This document shows positions 31,512 to 44,893 of a stretch of 64,000 nt of DNA, in pieces. The stretch comes from Blakeslea trispora (Eukaryota; Mucoromycota; Mucoromycetes; Mucorales; Choanephoraceae): NCBI GenBank assembly GCA_025331445.1, contig JAIWNE010000027.1, positions 124,001-188,000 on the forward strand, read 5' to 3'. The notes under the pieces were generated by a model. The model did no database searches. It was given only the letters and a program-made list of their open reading frames with translations, and was not told the origin of the DNA. The translations under genes and the position numbers were made by a program. Within the stretch, counting starts at the first letter, position 1. The number at the start of each line of letters is the position of its first letter.

Positions 31512-34500
31512 TTATACATCTTTATCTGAATCGTTTCTTTCTGTGATGTAATGATGTAAGACAGAATATGACGTTTTGCTCTGTCTACTTAGTGCCCAAT
31601 AATCAGGCACCATAAGGAAATAGCGTTCCATGGCTTCTCTGAATCTGATACGGTACTGTCGAGGTGACACAATCGTTGGCTCCTTGCCTCCTCCTCCTAA
31701 TATACCTGATTCCTTAACCCAGCTTTCCAGCTTTTTGTCCCAAGTAAAAGTTCGAATGAAATCTAGAGAAAGGTTAATACTATAGCGAAAGTCAATCTTT
31801 TCTTCTTCACTGACCAACAATGCCAACGACTAATTCTTGATTTTCCTCATCAATGCCTACAAGTAAGGAGTAATCCATGACATTTCGATTGGATAGAAAC
31901 AAAGTATCGTTATGGAGTGAACTTCGAAGGATTTCTTTGGAGTGGGCACGAATAAACAATGGTGATTGATATATTACTATATTTGCTACATTAGTGTGTT
32001 GCTCTTTTTGCCTTTATGTTTTTTTATAATTACATTCAACCAAGTTCTCATCCAAAAGCACTTCATCTTGTTTTCCTGTTGATTGAACGTGTCTATTTCT
32101 CATAGATCCTTTAAGATCAAAGATCTATAAAATATTGAGTAAACAAAGAGAGAGAGAGTTGTAGACTTTTTTTTTCTTACCTTTTTTATATTACGTTGAT
32201 AAAACAAGTTTTCCATGATCAATACATCCATTCTCATTGATTTTCCTGTAGTAGAGTTCTTGTAGCCAATACTATAAAACCCGAATATTTTGGCCAAAAC
32301 AGTAGGAAGTTCACTGAAGAAAGCCTCAGACATGTACTGAAAGTAAGCAGGAGCAAAACGAAGAAATGCATCCAATTCGTATTTCGATAATTGTTTCATT
32401 AATAAACGGTCATCTATATAAGACTATATCAGCAAATCTCGATTATGTTTTCAACAAGGAAAGTTATACCTTTTGTCTTTAGAAAAGCAGATCCGGATTT
32501 ACCGCCAGAAGAATCCCACTTGATACAACTTGCCAAAGACATAATATAACTCTCGTCACAGCCACAATTACGTCGAAGTGCATCAAACTGCTCAGAGAAA
32601 AATATTTTGCAAAAGAATTTAGTAGATCCAGTCGAAAAGTCTAATGTAGGTCAAAAATTCAGTCAATGCACTCAAAAGATCGATTGGGTTTCTTACTGTA
32701 TCGCATGTGTGATCCAGATTCTCGCCGTAAAGTCTCTTGAATATCATCCGTCATATGTGTGTGGTGAAGACTTCCTCCATAATCCAAAGTGGTCACTTCG
32801 GATGGTGCTTTGGTACCCAACAAGGACGCGTTTTCATGCTTGACTATACCATCATGTGATCCAGTTTCGGTATCTGCATCTTGAATGTCATGCATCTTAT
32901 CTAAATAGTCCTCAGAGCTCAAAGTATAAGCAATGATTGTGCTTGGTTCATCTTCTTTGACAACCACATAAGAATCTGGAAACAAATGCTCTGTAGGTTG
33001 TCTATTATGTAGATACGTCTGCATGAATGATAACGGACATCAAAACAATATCATGAGTACTTACAAAGGATAATCCAAGGACAATAGGTTTCCTAGTCCA
33101 CTATCAGTCAACAGGTTTGTCAGTGTCTTCATAAATGAGCTCTTTTCGGCAGAATGACGAATCTCTTCCAAGTTCTCAGCAATAGATTTTCCTCCTTCTG
33201 TGGCAACACTGGCTACGCGATTAAGAATAATATCAGGATGGATGTTCTGTAGGTCGTTAAAGTCCAAACTCCCATTATTGGAGGAGGCCTGAATCTTTAG
33301 CAGATCAGTAGCTTTAGGTAGATTGCACAAGTCTGTCTCTTCTTCGGTAGATACACCAGAGGAAAAGTCCATTGGGCAATCACTAAAAGAAAGCCAAGAT
33401 CTCTCAAATGAATAAGGCGACTTGGAAAGTGCTAGGCTTGGGCTTGACGAATGATTCACTAGTCCTTTTCGGTGTCTTTCGTTTAGTTTCAAGGAGGGTC
33501 GTTCCGTCTCAACTACTTCACTTGCAAAAGGTGCCAGAGAGGTAAAATAATCTATTTCTTCATCAGGCTTGGGCGCACCGATTTCTATAGTATCATCCAA
33601 ACCATATGAAAAGCCAATCCCATCTTCGTCCTGATGAGCTCTACTATCATATTGAGGATAAGGAGATAAACCAGACGCAAACGTATTTCGTCTGGCAACA
33701 GTGCTGACTGGGAACTCGTCCCGCTTCTGTGTCTTGTTTGGTGTTCTTTCTTGCTTTGAAGACATGGACAGTGTATCTTCTGCTCCTCCACTAAATTCAT
33801 CATCTATATCCTCAATCACAAGGTCATTTGCTTGAGTATATACCTGGATATATGTCTTTTTTCTTGGTAGACGTGATCTAAAGCACCGATCGCCTTTTGA
33901 TGTCGAGCTCCTTCTTAGAAAACTACCATGACCTTCTTCCTGTCCTTGATCATAGCTGAATTGAGTTTTGAACATGTTTTGTAAATAAGCTTCTTGTCCA
34001 TGACCAATAGAATGATGGCGATGATGTTTTTTCAACAAGCGGCTAGCTATCGGGCCTTTACTTGTGTTCTTAGTCTCCTCAGGCAGACCTGATGCTGTAC
34101 TAGTATGGATTCGTTGGCTTCCATGGGTGTTTTCTGCAACAGAAGACGAGTTGTCTTGTTGTCGAATGATAGGAATGCGAGAAGGTGTGTAAGCTGCAGA
34201 TAATGTGCCTGGACTCTTGATGCGTAAATATTTGTTGGAAGTCATTCGGTTCAAAGAGACTATTCCGGTAAGTCTGTTTCCATCACCTGTTGTCTTGAAT
34301 TTTTCATTGAGCTCATGCATCAACTCCAACGACAGACGTCGTGTTATTTCAGGAGGTAGGCAGGATTTCTTGATATTGTTTTTACCTTCTGAATGCATCT
34401 GCAAGTTTGCAGAGCCCTTTATCTCTAGCTTCTCTTGCTCTTCCTTATCGAAAAGAACAGGGAGACATTCTAACGGCGAAGTGGATAATACGGGCATCAT

Positions 34501-37500
34501 TGTATAGTTTTGACTTGTTTTTGAAGCAGTGTTGTTGAAAGCTGGGTGCCTAAGGTTATGGTCAATGAGAAGATCATCATCATCATCATTCAAGTCGATA
34601 CCAATCAACGGAAGATCTGATGTTTCTGTAGCACGTTTAGTACGCTCATTGTCCATATTCTTGAGATTAGAAGAGTCAGTGATGTCTGTAGGAAACATTT
34701 TCCGTAACTGATTCGTAGTGATCTTTTTCAGCTCGCGCTCAGGCTGCAGATAGTATTGAACAAAATCAGTATAAATAGCTTCCCAATGAGCCACTACTTG
34801 GAATAGGCTTCGACGAACAACATTGATTGTCAGTGTGTCGTGAGGATCTGAAGTGGCATATACGTTCTGAACAAGTTGCAATGCTTCCTTTTTTTCCCCT
34901 TGCGCTTCGAGTGACATATCTTGCAATTCAGCTTTGCATGCTTCTAATTTATGTGGATCTACCAAATCAAAAGGGAAAGCTTTGTTTCGCTCGATGATGG
35001 ATTGATAAAACTTGTTGATCTTTTGTCTCAAAGACCTTAGTTCTGCCTCTTTCATGTCTCTTTGAATTTGACTATGAATAAACAGCCTTGTAGGTGGCAC
35101 TGCAACTTCTAAAAGATTAATGGGTTCGTATTGGAACCGAACAGTAAGATCCATATATCCAAAGTAGCGGACATGATTGCGGGTGATATCGTGAGGACAG
35201 ATATCAGCTCTACATTGTACACCTGTCTGATAGAAAAACACCTCTAGAAATTTACCAAAAGAGTAGTTCCAAGTGTTATCTGACATAGGCATCACAGGAG
35301 TGGGCTTATTACATTCTCTGCAGTAGCTCCACATCAATAGCTTATCTGACATGCCAGGTAACGGACATGGGAATTTTTCAATCATGACATTCACGCGTGC
35401 AGTACCATGAGCATAGGATCTGTAGTGCTGGATCATTGGATGATCGCACATGAAGGAAGAGCAACTTTGCTGAGCATCGTTACATAAATCCATGATATAT
35501 TGACCCAGTGTTTTGTCAGAAGGGTATCGATAAAATCCAAAGATACGTATCTCAGGGCCTTGACAAGGCACAGTAGTCACAGTACAGACACTGGAATATA
35601 GAACAACAATGTTCTGATGATAGAAAGGTGATATAGACTCAGGGTTTTCTCCAATGAATGCATCCCAAGCCCTTGAGATTTGATGATTCTTGGTGATAAG
35701 CTCGAATTCAGTATCCATGAGAGCATCATCGTCCATCTGTTGAAAGCGATAATTTTCCAAAGGTTGTTTTTCGAATGTAGATTTTGTTGGAGAAGTAGTT
35801 GACATGGCTTCTTTAAGGTTGATGACTGTCGAGTTTGTAACGATGGATGATCCAGAAATAGATTTGCGGCGCTTTTGATCTTGTATGAGAGCTAGTTTGT
35901 CTTCTGTATCCTTCAGCACAAGCAACAAGTAAGGTGGAGGAAAGGTAACAAATTGAGAAACTGAAAGGATTGTACTTTGGTAAAGTTTCAATAAGCCATC
36001 TAGGTAGAGCGAGTTTGTATTGTGTTCACTTTCTTCCTCTGGGGAAGCTACGAGAGCCTGATCTGTATTGTCTATAGTAGTTTGTTCACTGCCTTCGATT
36101 GACACTGAAGGTAGACTTTTGCTCTCGGCTTCTGGCTCTAGAGATCCCCGGTTTTTTGCAAAGGAGTCTAACAGTAGGGATGTCTCAAGTTTCAAGTTAT
36201 TAACAACAAACACCATAAAGTCAATCAATCTCTTGATGGCATGCAAGCTTTCCATTCTCTCTCCGCGCAACACCACGGTTCCCCCTAGCTCTGGTGCACA
36301 ATTATCAAAAATGAGAAACGTCTTGCGCCTATTTTCAATCCATTCGTGCATCACTGTCTTTATCTCGAAGGAACCACAACGGCCAAATGAAAGCTCGTGC
36401 TGCAATTTATCCACAGAAGTAACAATACTTGCCTGAGTGCAACGAGCAATAGCTTCAATGACACTGTGCTTTACATTGTGAATGACAGGGATATTTGCTT
36501 CAAGCAGAAACTCCAATGCCAGTCGAGAAACGGTTGACTTCACTATCAGCAGCGAAGGCTTTAGGGCAACGATACGACCAATCAATTTGCGTACATGCTC
36601 TCTTTCTTGAGAGATCACGGGTGCAATCGATAAAAGTTGATTTTCCATCTCAATTCTCGAGTAGTCCAAGGAAAACATCAATATAAGGATTCTAGGATTT
36701 GAGATGTTTTTTACCATACGCTTATGGGCTACATTTTTAGTGCACATGACTCCTTTTACATAGGTACTGTCTGATGGCAATCCACCAGGAACTTTTTTGA
36801 TTTTGACATAATGCCTCACATCCATATCATCGCCTGCTCGAATGTCTGGTCGAACATGATTGGTTACTTTAAGCAAAAGATTCATAATCACCTCTTCCCA
36901 TTCCCCTTTTGATCCTTGAGTCAAATCAATCTCATTCATCAACTGTCGAAGTGTTTTTCGTGCATGATTCCTAGCGCTCAAACTCAATTCAGCATTCTGT
37001 GGAAGTCCTGAAGCACGACGCTGACGGTTGGTAAAGCTAAATCGGTTCGTTGGCATCATCGGACTATTGGGTTCATGAGGTTGCTGATAAAATTTAGTGT
37101 TGGTATCATCTGCAATAAAAGGAGAAACTATAGGGCTTGATGGCCAATTCTCTGGATTCTCATAATAACTGGGTTTATAAAGACTGGCCGTATTCACTCG
37201 AATCATGCTATTCCTGAGTGGTTTCTTGTTTGTATTGATTCGTTGATATGAATTAGATGAGGGACGAGCAGACATCACAGTATTTCTGCGTGTATCATCC
37301 TTGAACTTTCCACGAGTTTGATCATAGATTTCATCATCGCTGCCCATCGCAAATACATCATGAGGTATATTTGGGCTTGAGTTGGAAGCCAATAAAGGTT
37401 GATCTATATGCATAGACTTTGTTGTATGTAATTCAGTCGAAATGGAAGGTATGAGGCCAGAAGATGTGCTTGGGCCAAGTGAAGGCTGTTGATATCGATC

Positions 37501-39189
37501 GTAGTATTGTTGGTGATGGTGCAATTGATCTTGATAAAAGTCAATGGCAGGATTACCATTACCTGGAAAAGGACTTAGCTCAGATTCAGCCAATATAGTA
37601 CCACCTCCTCGATCTGAAATATAAGGAGAAGAAGGATATGCCCATGACATGTGAAGTTGCCGTGCTGTATCTTCCAATGGTGCAGATGAGGATGTATTTG
37701 ATCGGGGCCTTGACGTTGACTTGAGTAAATATGAGCCAGCATCGAACAGCCGTTTAAGTCCTCCCGTACTCGACATACCATCTGTATTGGAAGCAACGGC
37801 AGCACTAGCAAGATTACTGTGACTCATTGTTGGAGAGTCCAAACCCAAGTCTCCATGAGAAGTACCAGATGAATGAGACCTTTCGTTGAGTCCCAAGAAT
37901 TCATGATTTGTTTGAGGCGATGTCCCTACATAATTGTCAGATGCTATTGCTGGTAACTCTAGAGCAAATGTAGTTGTAGTGGCATTATCATTTCCATAGA
38001 TGCTCTTAGCTTGTCTTAATGCTGTTGTTGGTATTTGCATCTGAGGGACCTCAAGAGGAGGCTTTTGTGAGGGAATGATGGCTGAAGAGTAAGACTCTTT
38101 ATGAGGTTGACGAAGGGTTTGGACTGGTTCTTCGTCATCCCGATTATATAGCACATGACTTAGATTGCTGACACTTGCTGTTTTAGATACATTGTCTGAT
38201 TTGCCAGCTGTGTAATCAGCTTGATTGATACTCGAGTTGTTGACAGAAGATCGGTCGTCCAATTGCTGCAGTTGTTCAGCATAACAAAAATTACAGACTC
38301 GAACTTGACCTTTCTGTTTGTATAGCTTCCCAGATATGATATGCGATGCACATTTCGAGCAGAAAATTTGGCCTATTGAGACAGATTAAATGAGAGTTTG
38401 ATCATGGTTTTTTTTTTCTGTCATTTTATCTTGTGGGGGAGGGAGCATACCACATATACGACAATGATGTTTTCTGCGGAGAAGAGTAAATGGCTTTCGG
38501 CATTTGTAGCATTCCTTGCACTGTTCATCTGGCATCCAAAACTCCTTGTCGCTCTTTTGGCCTCGCAAACGAGCCAAGATTCGAGATAATGAATTAGAGT
38601 TAGAGATGGAGAAGTTAGTGATGACTGATTGAGTATCGCTGTCGATCGATCGTCTTTTTGTTAAAGGTACGGCAAGCAAGTAATCGAGGGCTTCTTGCTC
38701 TTGAGGTTGCTTCGTATCGGACACGTTGAATTGAACAGTTGAGTTTGTATGATTCTCACTGAGTGGCAAGGTATCTAGTTTTTGATTTCCTACGGTCACA
38801 GTAGCATTTGTTGTTGCCGTTGTTGAGGCCGGAGAGGGAGGCATGACAGCTGCTTTCGGGATACTAGCAACATCAAACTGTTCTTTATTCATGGAAGTAG
38901 AAGAGGAGGAGCTGGTGGAAGCCAAGTGTTTGCTTAAACTGGAACTGGTACTAGCTGAGGTAGTTAATGCATGTGACTGTACTATGGAAGGTATAGAAGA
39001 TAGTGAGAGATCGCGCTTGAGATCGCTTTCGGAAGAAGTTCCACGATCGGTGTTGTCTTGAGCTGCAGGTCCAGACACAGCATGCAGAACCTTGTCAAAT
39101 ATCTTTGTCAATACACCTTCATCATTGTTGTGTTCTTCAGGCAGTTGAAAATTGAATGTAGTTAAGCTGGACCTGCGTTCTTTGTCCAT
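31512..39189 (-). CDS. FAB1: Fab1/PIKfyve: 1-phosphatidylinositol-3-phosphate 5-kinase
   Basis: Eight exons (39189-38451, 38372-33065, 33001-32697, 32640-32470, 32413-32181, 32124-32034, 31976-31815, 31762-31512) join in phase to about 2419 aa. A Ser-rich N-terminus precedes a FYVE zinc finger (residues about 215-290; [21 protein letters not shown], then [10 protein letters not shown]) that binds PI3P. A CCT-like (TCP-1) domain lies at about 755-900 ([19 protein letters not shown]), followed by the Cys-rich Fab1 region. The C-terminal PIPK domain starts near 2016, with [23 protein letters not shown] and [12 protein letters not shown]. The enzyme makes PI(3,5)P2 on endosomes and vacuoles. One acceptor (ATAATAG before residue Gln of LQPTEH) is 17 nt beyond a better-looking site, chosen because only it keeps frame. 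Confidence 0.95.
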
Positions 39190-40033
39190 TTTGTTATTAC
39201 TGCTGATTGTTAGAACTCATGCTCTTTTTTTCCTGTAAAGAGTAAAGAAGAAGAAGGGAAAATGAAAAAAATCTGAAAAAATACAACAATGACATACAAT
39301 TCAATTTCCAAAAAGAAAAAAATTGGGATTTTGAGACTCCTAAACCTTAATGCAGCATAAGATTAAGAAGTAAAGGGATAGAGTACAGTTTGATGTTTTC
39401 TCAGGCAAAGAATGGCTGTTTTGATATATCGAGTAATTTAAGCGCCATTTGTTTAATACTTTGTCTGATAAACAAGCTGAGGTTTTCTTTTATCTTGGAC
39501 AATGGCTATTTCTACTCTTTACAAGAATGGTTCTGAAATAAAACACGCCTTTTTGTCGTAACCAAAAAGCGATATCATTATTGAAGGAAGTTTAGGCTTA
39601 TTACGAAACGGGTTGTTCATTTGTTTATGAAAGGTTTGCTAAGCTGTCTATTGAATTAAACACTTTTGAAATAATTCACACTTAATATGAGCCCCCCCCC
39701 TTTAAATATTGATGGTTACTAAATCAAACAACAACACAGTATTGACTTTGTACCAAGGTTAAAAGGCTTGAGGTTTAGTTTATCATAGTGAATTTCAGCT
39801 TGAAGGATGAGCCTCTATATCTTCAAACACGATCATGAAACTGCAGCAGGCTTAATATATTCTTGTCGCACAATCTTTGTTCTACTCAAAGGTCTATGGT
39901 GTGCCTTTTTTTTTGCATTAAAAATAAAGAAAAATGTGTGTGCGAGTGTGCGTAACAGCAATGTCCGAAACATAATCTCCCTTATTTTTTTCTCTCTCTC
40001 TCTTTTTCTGTTGTTCTTTTTTTTTGGTATATT
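39190..40033. other. Divergent promoter region between FAB1 and VMA7
   Basis: AT-rich with a C9 run at 39692-39700. A (CT)n plus T tract at about 39985-40025 ends just before the VMA7 start, a pattern seen before other starts here. No gene. Confidence 0.5.
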
Positions 40034-40697
40034 ATGTCTGGAGGTACAGCACTTCAAAAAGATAGAAACTTTATTGCTGTTATTGGTGATGAGGCAAGTC
40101 TTGAAAAGCGATAGACAATGGTTACTAGCTTCTTTTTTTTTTTATTAACATGCCTCTTTTAGGATTCAGTTACTGGCCTCTTATTAGCTGGTATTGGTCA
40201 TGTCAACCAACAACAAAAGCGCAACTTCTTAGTCGTTGATGCTAGTGAGTTCTAACCAATTTCTTCTTTATTGAATCAGTTTGAGAGCTACACTAACGAA
40301 CCCTAATACAACAGAGACTCCTTTATCCACTATTGAAGAAACTTTCTTGGAATACACAAAGCGTAAAGATATTGCTATCATTTTGATCAACCAACACGTA
40401 AGTTAATCGAGCTTATGCGTTTATGCTCTTTTTACTGTTATCATCACTTTACTAAAACAGAAAGACTGAAACGCGTAAACTGTTCAGGTTGCTGAAGATA
40501 TCCGAGAATTAGTGGATGGTCATAGTGCTGCTTTTCCTGCTGTATTAGAAATACCCTCTAAAGACCATCCTTACGGTAAAATTGCGATTATTGATTCTAT
40601 TGAGTACTAGCCTATTAATGCGCACTTGTCTATTTCTTATTTAGATCCTGAGAAGGATAGTGTCTTAAAACGTGTCAGAAGATTGTTTGGCGAGTAA
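40034..40697 (+). CDS. VMA7: V-type ATPase subunit F
   Basis: Five exons (40034-40093, 40163-40244, 40315-40397, 40488-40575, 40645-40697) give 121 aa, close to the 118 aa of yeast Vma7. Key blocks: [57 protein letters not shown] and the C-terminal [11 protein letters not shown]. Subunit F belongs to the V1 central stalk that couples ATP hydrolysis to proton pumping at the vacuole and endosomes. The first intron has a GC donor (GAG|GCAAGT...TTTTAG|GAT); no GT donor fits the frame. It is divergent from FAB1, whose product acts on the same organelle, and convergent with the Sec24 gene. Confidence 0.96.
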
Positions 40698-40909
40698 ACT
40701 GAAAAGAAAGAAATACAAAACGATTGGCTCTAAAAAGAGATAGAGCATAAGAGAAAGAGAGAGAAAAAAAAAGAAAAGGAAGAGAGAACTGGTACTTGTC
40801 TCTTTCTTTCTTTTTATTTTTATTGTTTAATATATCAAATCAACACAATGATCGCATAAGCTATGTGGGTTTATTTTATTTTTTGGTTTATTATTAGTAG
40901 TGAGGAAAC

Positions 40910-43900
40910 TCAATAACGGTGGGCCCAATAGGAAGCAGAAGCGATAGCCGTATCTTGTTTCTCTCTTTCCAACTAAATGAAATTATGAGATTTAATGATA
41001 ATGAAAAAAAAAAAGCTGTTGTTTTTTACCTCGAGTTGGATTTGTTTGTGAATCATGCAAAGATAATCTACATAACTCATCTGTTGAAGCACCTCATCTT
41101 CTATTAAAGTATTTGCCAGCGCAACTTCAAGATCAATACTATGACGAATAATGTGAACAGAAGGCAAATAAGCAAGATGGTTGGTGGAGTGGTGGTATAG
41201 CTCTTTTAGTTTTTGACTAACAGCCTCTTGAAGGAACAAGGCGTGGCCCAGTTGAGGATTGATCTTGTCTCTTTCAGACACGCCAAGCAACTCTTTTGCG
41301 AGGTGATCTGCATATTTGCCTATCCAAATAAAGATATCATGATGGCTTTGAATCCAATAGACACCATGAGGATTCAAACGATTATAGGAGAGACGCTCGA
41401 GATAAGGTTGCTGGCTAAAGTAAGCGTCCAGTGAAATACAGCGGGGGTATAGCCAGCGAATCGTATCAGGAATGCTTAAAGCTTTCATTTTGCGCATATT
41501 GTAAACACGGGTATCCACAGAAATAGAGGCATCTATGATAAGAATTCGAATAAATCTAAGCTTGCTGAAGCAGATCATCAATCACTCAATTTTTTTTTTT
41601 TTTTACCTTTTCTCAAAACAACAGACTTCTTGAAAGAGGAAAGCAAAATAGGTAAAGCTTTGAAAGATTCTGGTAAAATCAATTGTGCTGGAGAAGCATC
41701 ACTAGCACAGTATCTACGGTAGGCAGTCAGGATTTTGACACATAATGTGTCGAGTTCATTAGAGAGATCATTCAATGATTTCTTGGCAGATAGAGTCATG
41801 GTACGCTTAATCAAAAAGTTCATAAAAGTATCAAGGTCAGCATGTTTGAATACCGGATTAGCTGATCCTCCAACAGACAGACTGAGATTATGCACACGCA
41901 CTCGGCGCTGTCCTTCCATCGTTGTATAAAGTAATGCACATTGGAAATAGACAGGCGTACCCTCAGATAGTTTGCTGCCTTCATGCTTTATAGATAGACC
42001 AAGGGAAGTGTCTGCATTTATACCGGCCAATTCGATATCGGTAGCATTACTCATATGGAAATTACCATACTGATCGTCTACCATGAGCCCTATCCATCAA
42101 GAATCTATTAGAGTCATAAAAAGTATAAAGAAAGCGAATATGTTTACCGTTAGAGCAACGAACACGAAGTGCTCCTCTATAGCCTTGCTTTCGTGTGATA
42201 GAATGTAACAAATTATGTTCCAGTTGAGCACCATCCTTTAGAGGATTGAATTGAGGGAAATAGTGAGTGTCTCCACCCGTAATGGAAGACAACACGCCCA
42301 AGGTGGCTGTGTCCATATAGGTGTTGGGAGGAGGAAATAGCCAGACATCAGCTGAGATGCCATGTTGAGCATATTCTGTAGCCAGTTGTGTGTAATATTT
42401 TTCTTGAGGAGCAAACAGTCCCTTTTCTCGCTCGGTACCATATAGCTTAGGATCATCTCGCTCTTTTAATGCACCAGGTCCTACAGTAGGTAGACAAGTT
42501 TGCATCAATGATACTTTGCCTCCAGTTGTTTTCTATAAAAAAAAACCTAATTCAGTCTCTCCTCATACACACTCTTTATTGTTTCTTACCATAGCTTCAA
42601 GCACAGCTTGAGCAGCAGCTCCAAATGCGGCTTGAGGTACAACAGTATGCTGGTGCAAAGATAGTAATTGATCAAGCAATCCTTCAATTGTTTGTCTTTA
42701 AATCAAGTCAGAACATGTAATGTCTGCTGTAAAACTATCCTACCTTGACTCCGTAGGATCGACAAAAAATCCTTCTGACATAGGCACAAAAACGTCTTGA
42801 AGATCAGAAACAACCATCATGGAAGCTTGGCTCTGGCCGGCCTAAACACGAGCTCTTTTAAATCATGATGGCCTTCACTACAGATAAGATAGCAAATCTT
42901 ACCTTTATGTTATAAAAATGAAGACTGGTATCAAATGTCATGATGCCTATTTTGACATAAGCTGGCAAACCAACACTCAACAGGTGCTTGACTGAATTGC
43001 AAACAGCTCTCAGCATGCCTGACTCAATTGCCATTCGAGAGACATCGATAGCCAATAGCCAATGCATTGCTGTAGGCGTAATACCTCCATGATACTCTTC
43101 CGGTACCTCAAACTCTACCGAGCCATACATCAACTCGGGGCGTTGCTCTGTATCCATGCGTCTGCCATTCATATCGCAAGGGCAGAATTGCGATTCATCC
43201 ACTACGTTTTCAAACTCACAAAGATTACAAATAAATCGTCTGCCGCCTGATGTAAACCGACACCAAGGGTTGATATAACCTTTACAACGAGTACATCTTA
43301 CTAAATTGGAGACAGGTACAACTGGTGTTTCCTCTGGTTGGCTTGCCAAAGGTTGAATGATCAATCCTAATGAAAGTCCTGTATCTCGTATCATCTGATG
43401 ATCCTGAGGAACTGTTTGCAAGGTAGATCGAATGAATCGAGGATCAGAGTTACCTTGATCCAGAGCACGGAAAGAAGTACTAGCCAGAGGAAGAGGTTGA
43501 TCTGTGTTACATGTGCCATAATAGTACTCGGGATTAGCATACAGATCCTCATCCTTTTGTTGAACTTGAACGGGAGAAGGGATCTGGTTGGGATCAATTC
43601 GGGGTTTAGCTGTGGATCGAGGAGGTAGGCCCAAAGGTGTATGCTGAGCAACATCTTGATTCAATGGCTGTGGGTGCATTGGCTGCTGTTGCATTGGCTG
43701 CTGTTGCATTGGCTGCTGTTGCATTGGCTGTGGTTGCATTGGCTGTGGTTGCATTGGCTGTGGTTGCATTGGCTGTGGGTGTAAATTCTGAATAGGTTGT
43801 GGTCGCTGCTGCGATGATTGAAGTGCAGGTGAAGACATAGGTGTGCTTTGGCTGGATAAATGATCAGGCAGTGGAGCATAAACTCGTTTGGGTTTAGTTG

Positions 43901-44255
43901 ATTTCTATGAAATAAACAAAGTCAGCACTAAATCATTTTTTTTTTTTGTGCATAATCAACTTACAAAGCTACTACTTGATTGAATCTGCATTTGAGCCAT
44001 CTGCTCAACAGGTGGTCTAGCTATTGAATTTATAAGTTTTGAGCTGCTTTTGTTTCTAAGGACATTCAACTTACTTGCATTAGGTGGTGTGAATGCAGGT
44101 CGAACGAGAGGCGGCCTGAACTGACCTGCAGGACTTGGTTGGCCTGGATGTAATTGAGTTGGCTGTGATGGTGGTCGATGAAGAGGTCTTGCATCAGGCT
44201 GACCCAAGGGCCTAACAGGACGGAATGGGGGTGGTCTAGGCTGCGATGTCGACAT
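40910..44255 (-). CDS. Sec24-family COPII cargo adaptor
   Basis: Eight exons (44255-43965, 43904-42903, 42841-42744, 42695-42590, 42532-42148, 42089-41607, 41532-41030, 40972-40910) give 976 aa. The N-terminal 200 residues are Pro/Gln-rich and include eight units of a 15-nt repeat (MQPQP/MQQQP). The zinc finger has Cys at 301, 304, 323 and 326. The trunk follows (MHWLLAIDVS), then the beta-sandwich and helical parts, and a gelsolin-like end (SHHDIFIWIGKYADHLAKELLG). Sec24 binds cargo in the COPII coat at ER exit sites with Sec23 and Sar1. Within exon 1 a 54-nt stretch has perfect intron signals but no stop and a length divisible by three; if removed, the protein has 958 aa. Which paralog it is cannot be told. 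Confidence 0.93.
43662..43781 (-). repeat. 15-nt coding minisatellite in the Sec24 gene, 8 units
   Basis: Eight head-to-tail 15-nt units of the type CATTGGCTGTGGTTG, three of them with CTGCTG in place of CTGTGG, encode Pro/Gln/Met repeats. All units keep frame. It lies in the disordered N-terminus, so length changes should be tolerated. Confidence 0.9.
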
Positions 44256-44893
44256 GATGACACGCTTTTTCTTTGTTGAACAAGGAAGAAATAAAGAGAG
44301 AGAATGGTTGTTTTCTTTTTTATTTTGTGCAGTTACCACTGTCACTTGGATTTTTTTTTCATGTAGCACACTTTTCTCGAAACAAATTGGTGAAACAGCA
44401 AAACTAGCTTTGTTTGGTTGATTTGCCATCTATTGACATACGGCAACTGCTCATTTGCTTTTTAGCAGATCAAGAGACAATGTGAAACAACCAGTGCTAG
44501 TAACTCAAAAGACTGTGCTTAGTCATGAAAGTTTGACAGGCTGTGAATTGATTTGCATATAAGCTTAAACCTATGTCTTTACGAACTCTCTTTTTTTTTA
44601 GCATGTAGAAAGGATGAAAATTATGACAACGCCTATATGAATGAAGGTTCTTGATTTTTTGGGATATTGTACCTAAACAAGGCAAATATAAATGGCAAGT
44701 AAGCGTATTTCAGGAACCTCTCTAAGTCAATGAAATGGCTCTATTTTCGACAGGTATATCCCATTTTGCTACTTTTTTTTTAAAACAATAAGATTATAAA
44801 CGCATAAATATTTGCTTTTTTTTTATAGGAATTCATTCCCTGATTCAAATGCCTTTTTTTTTTTTCTTTTTTTGGTATCAGCCCTTATTGATT
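44256..44893. other. Intergenic region between Sec24 and Hel2-like genes
   Basis: Promoter space for the Sec24-family gene on the left and 3' flank of the Hel2-like gene on the right. AT-rich with several T8-T11 runs. No gene seen. Confidence 0.5.

Noticed and set aside
43662..43781. Regular 15-nt repeat array, looked at as a possible CRISPR-like array
   Set aside because: The units are head-to-tail without spacers and all in the Sec24 reading frame; the genome is eukaryotic.
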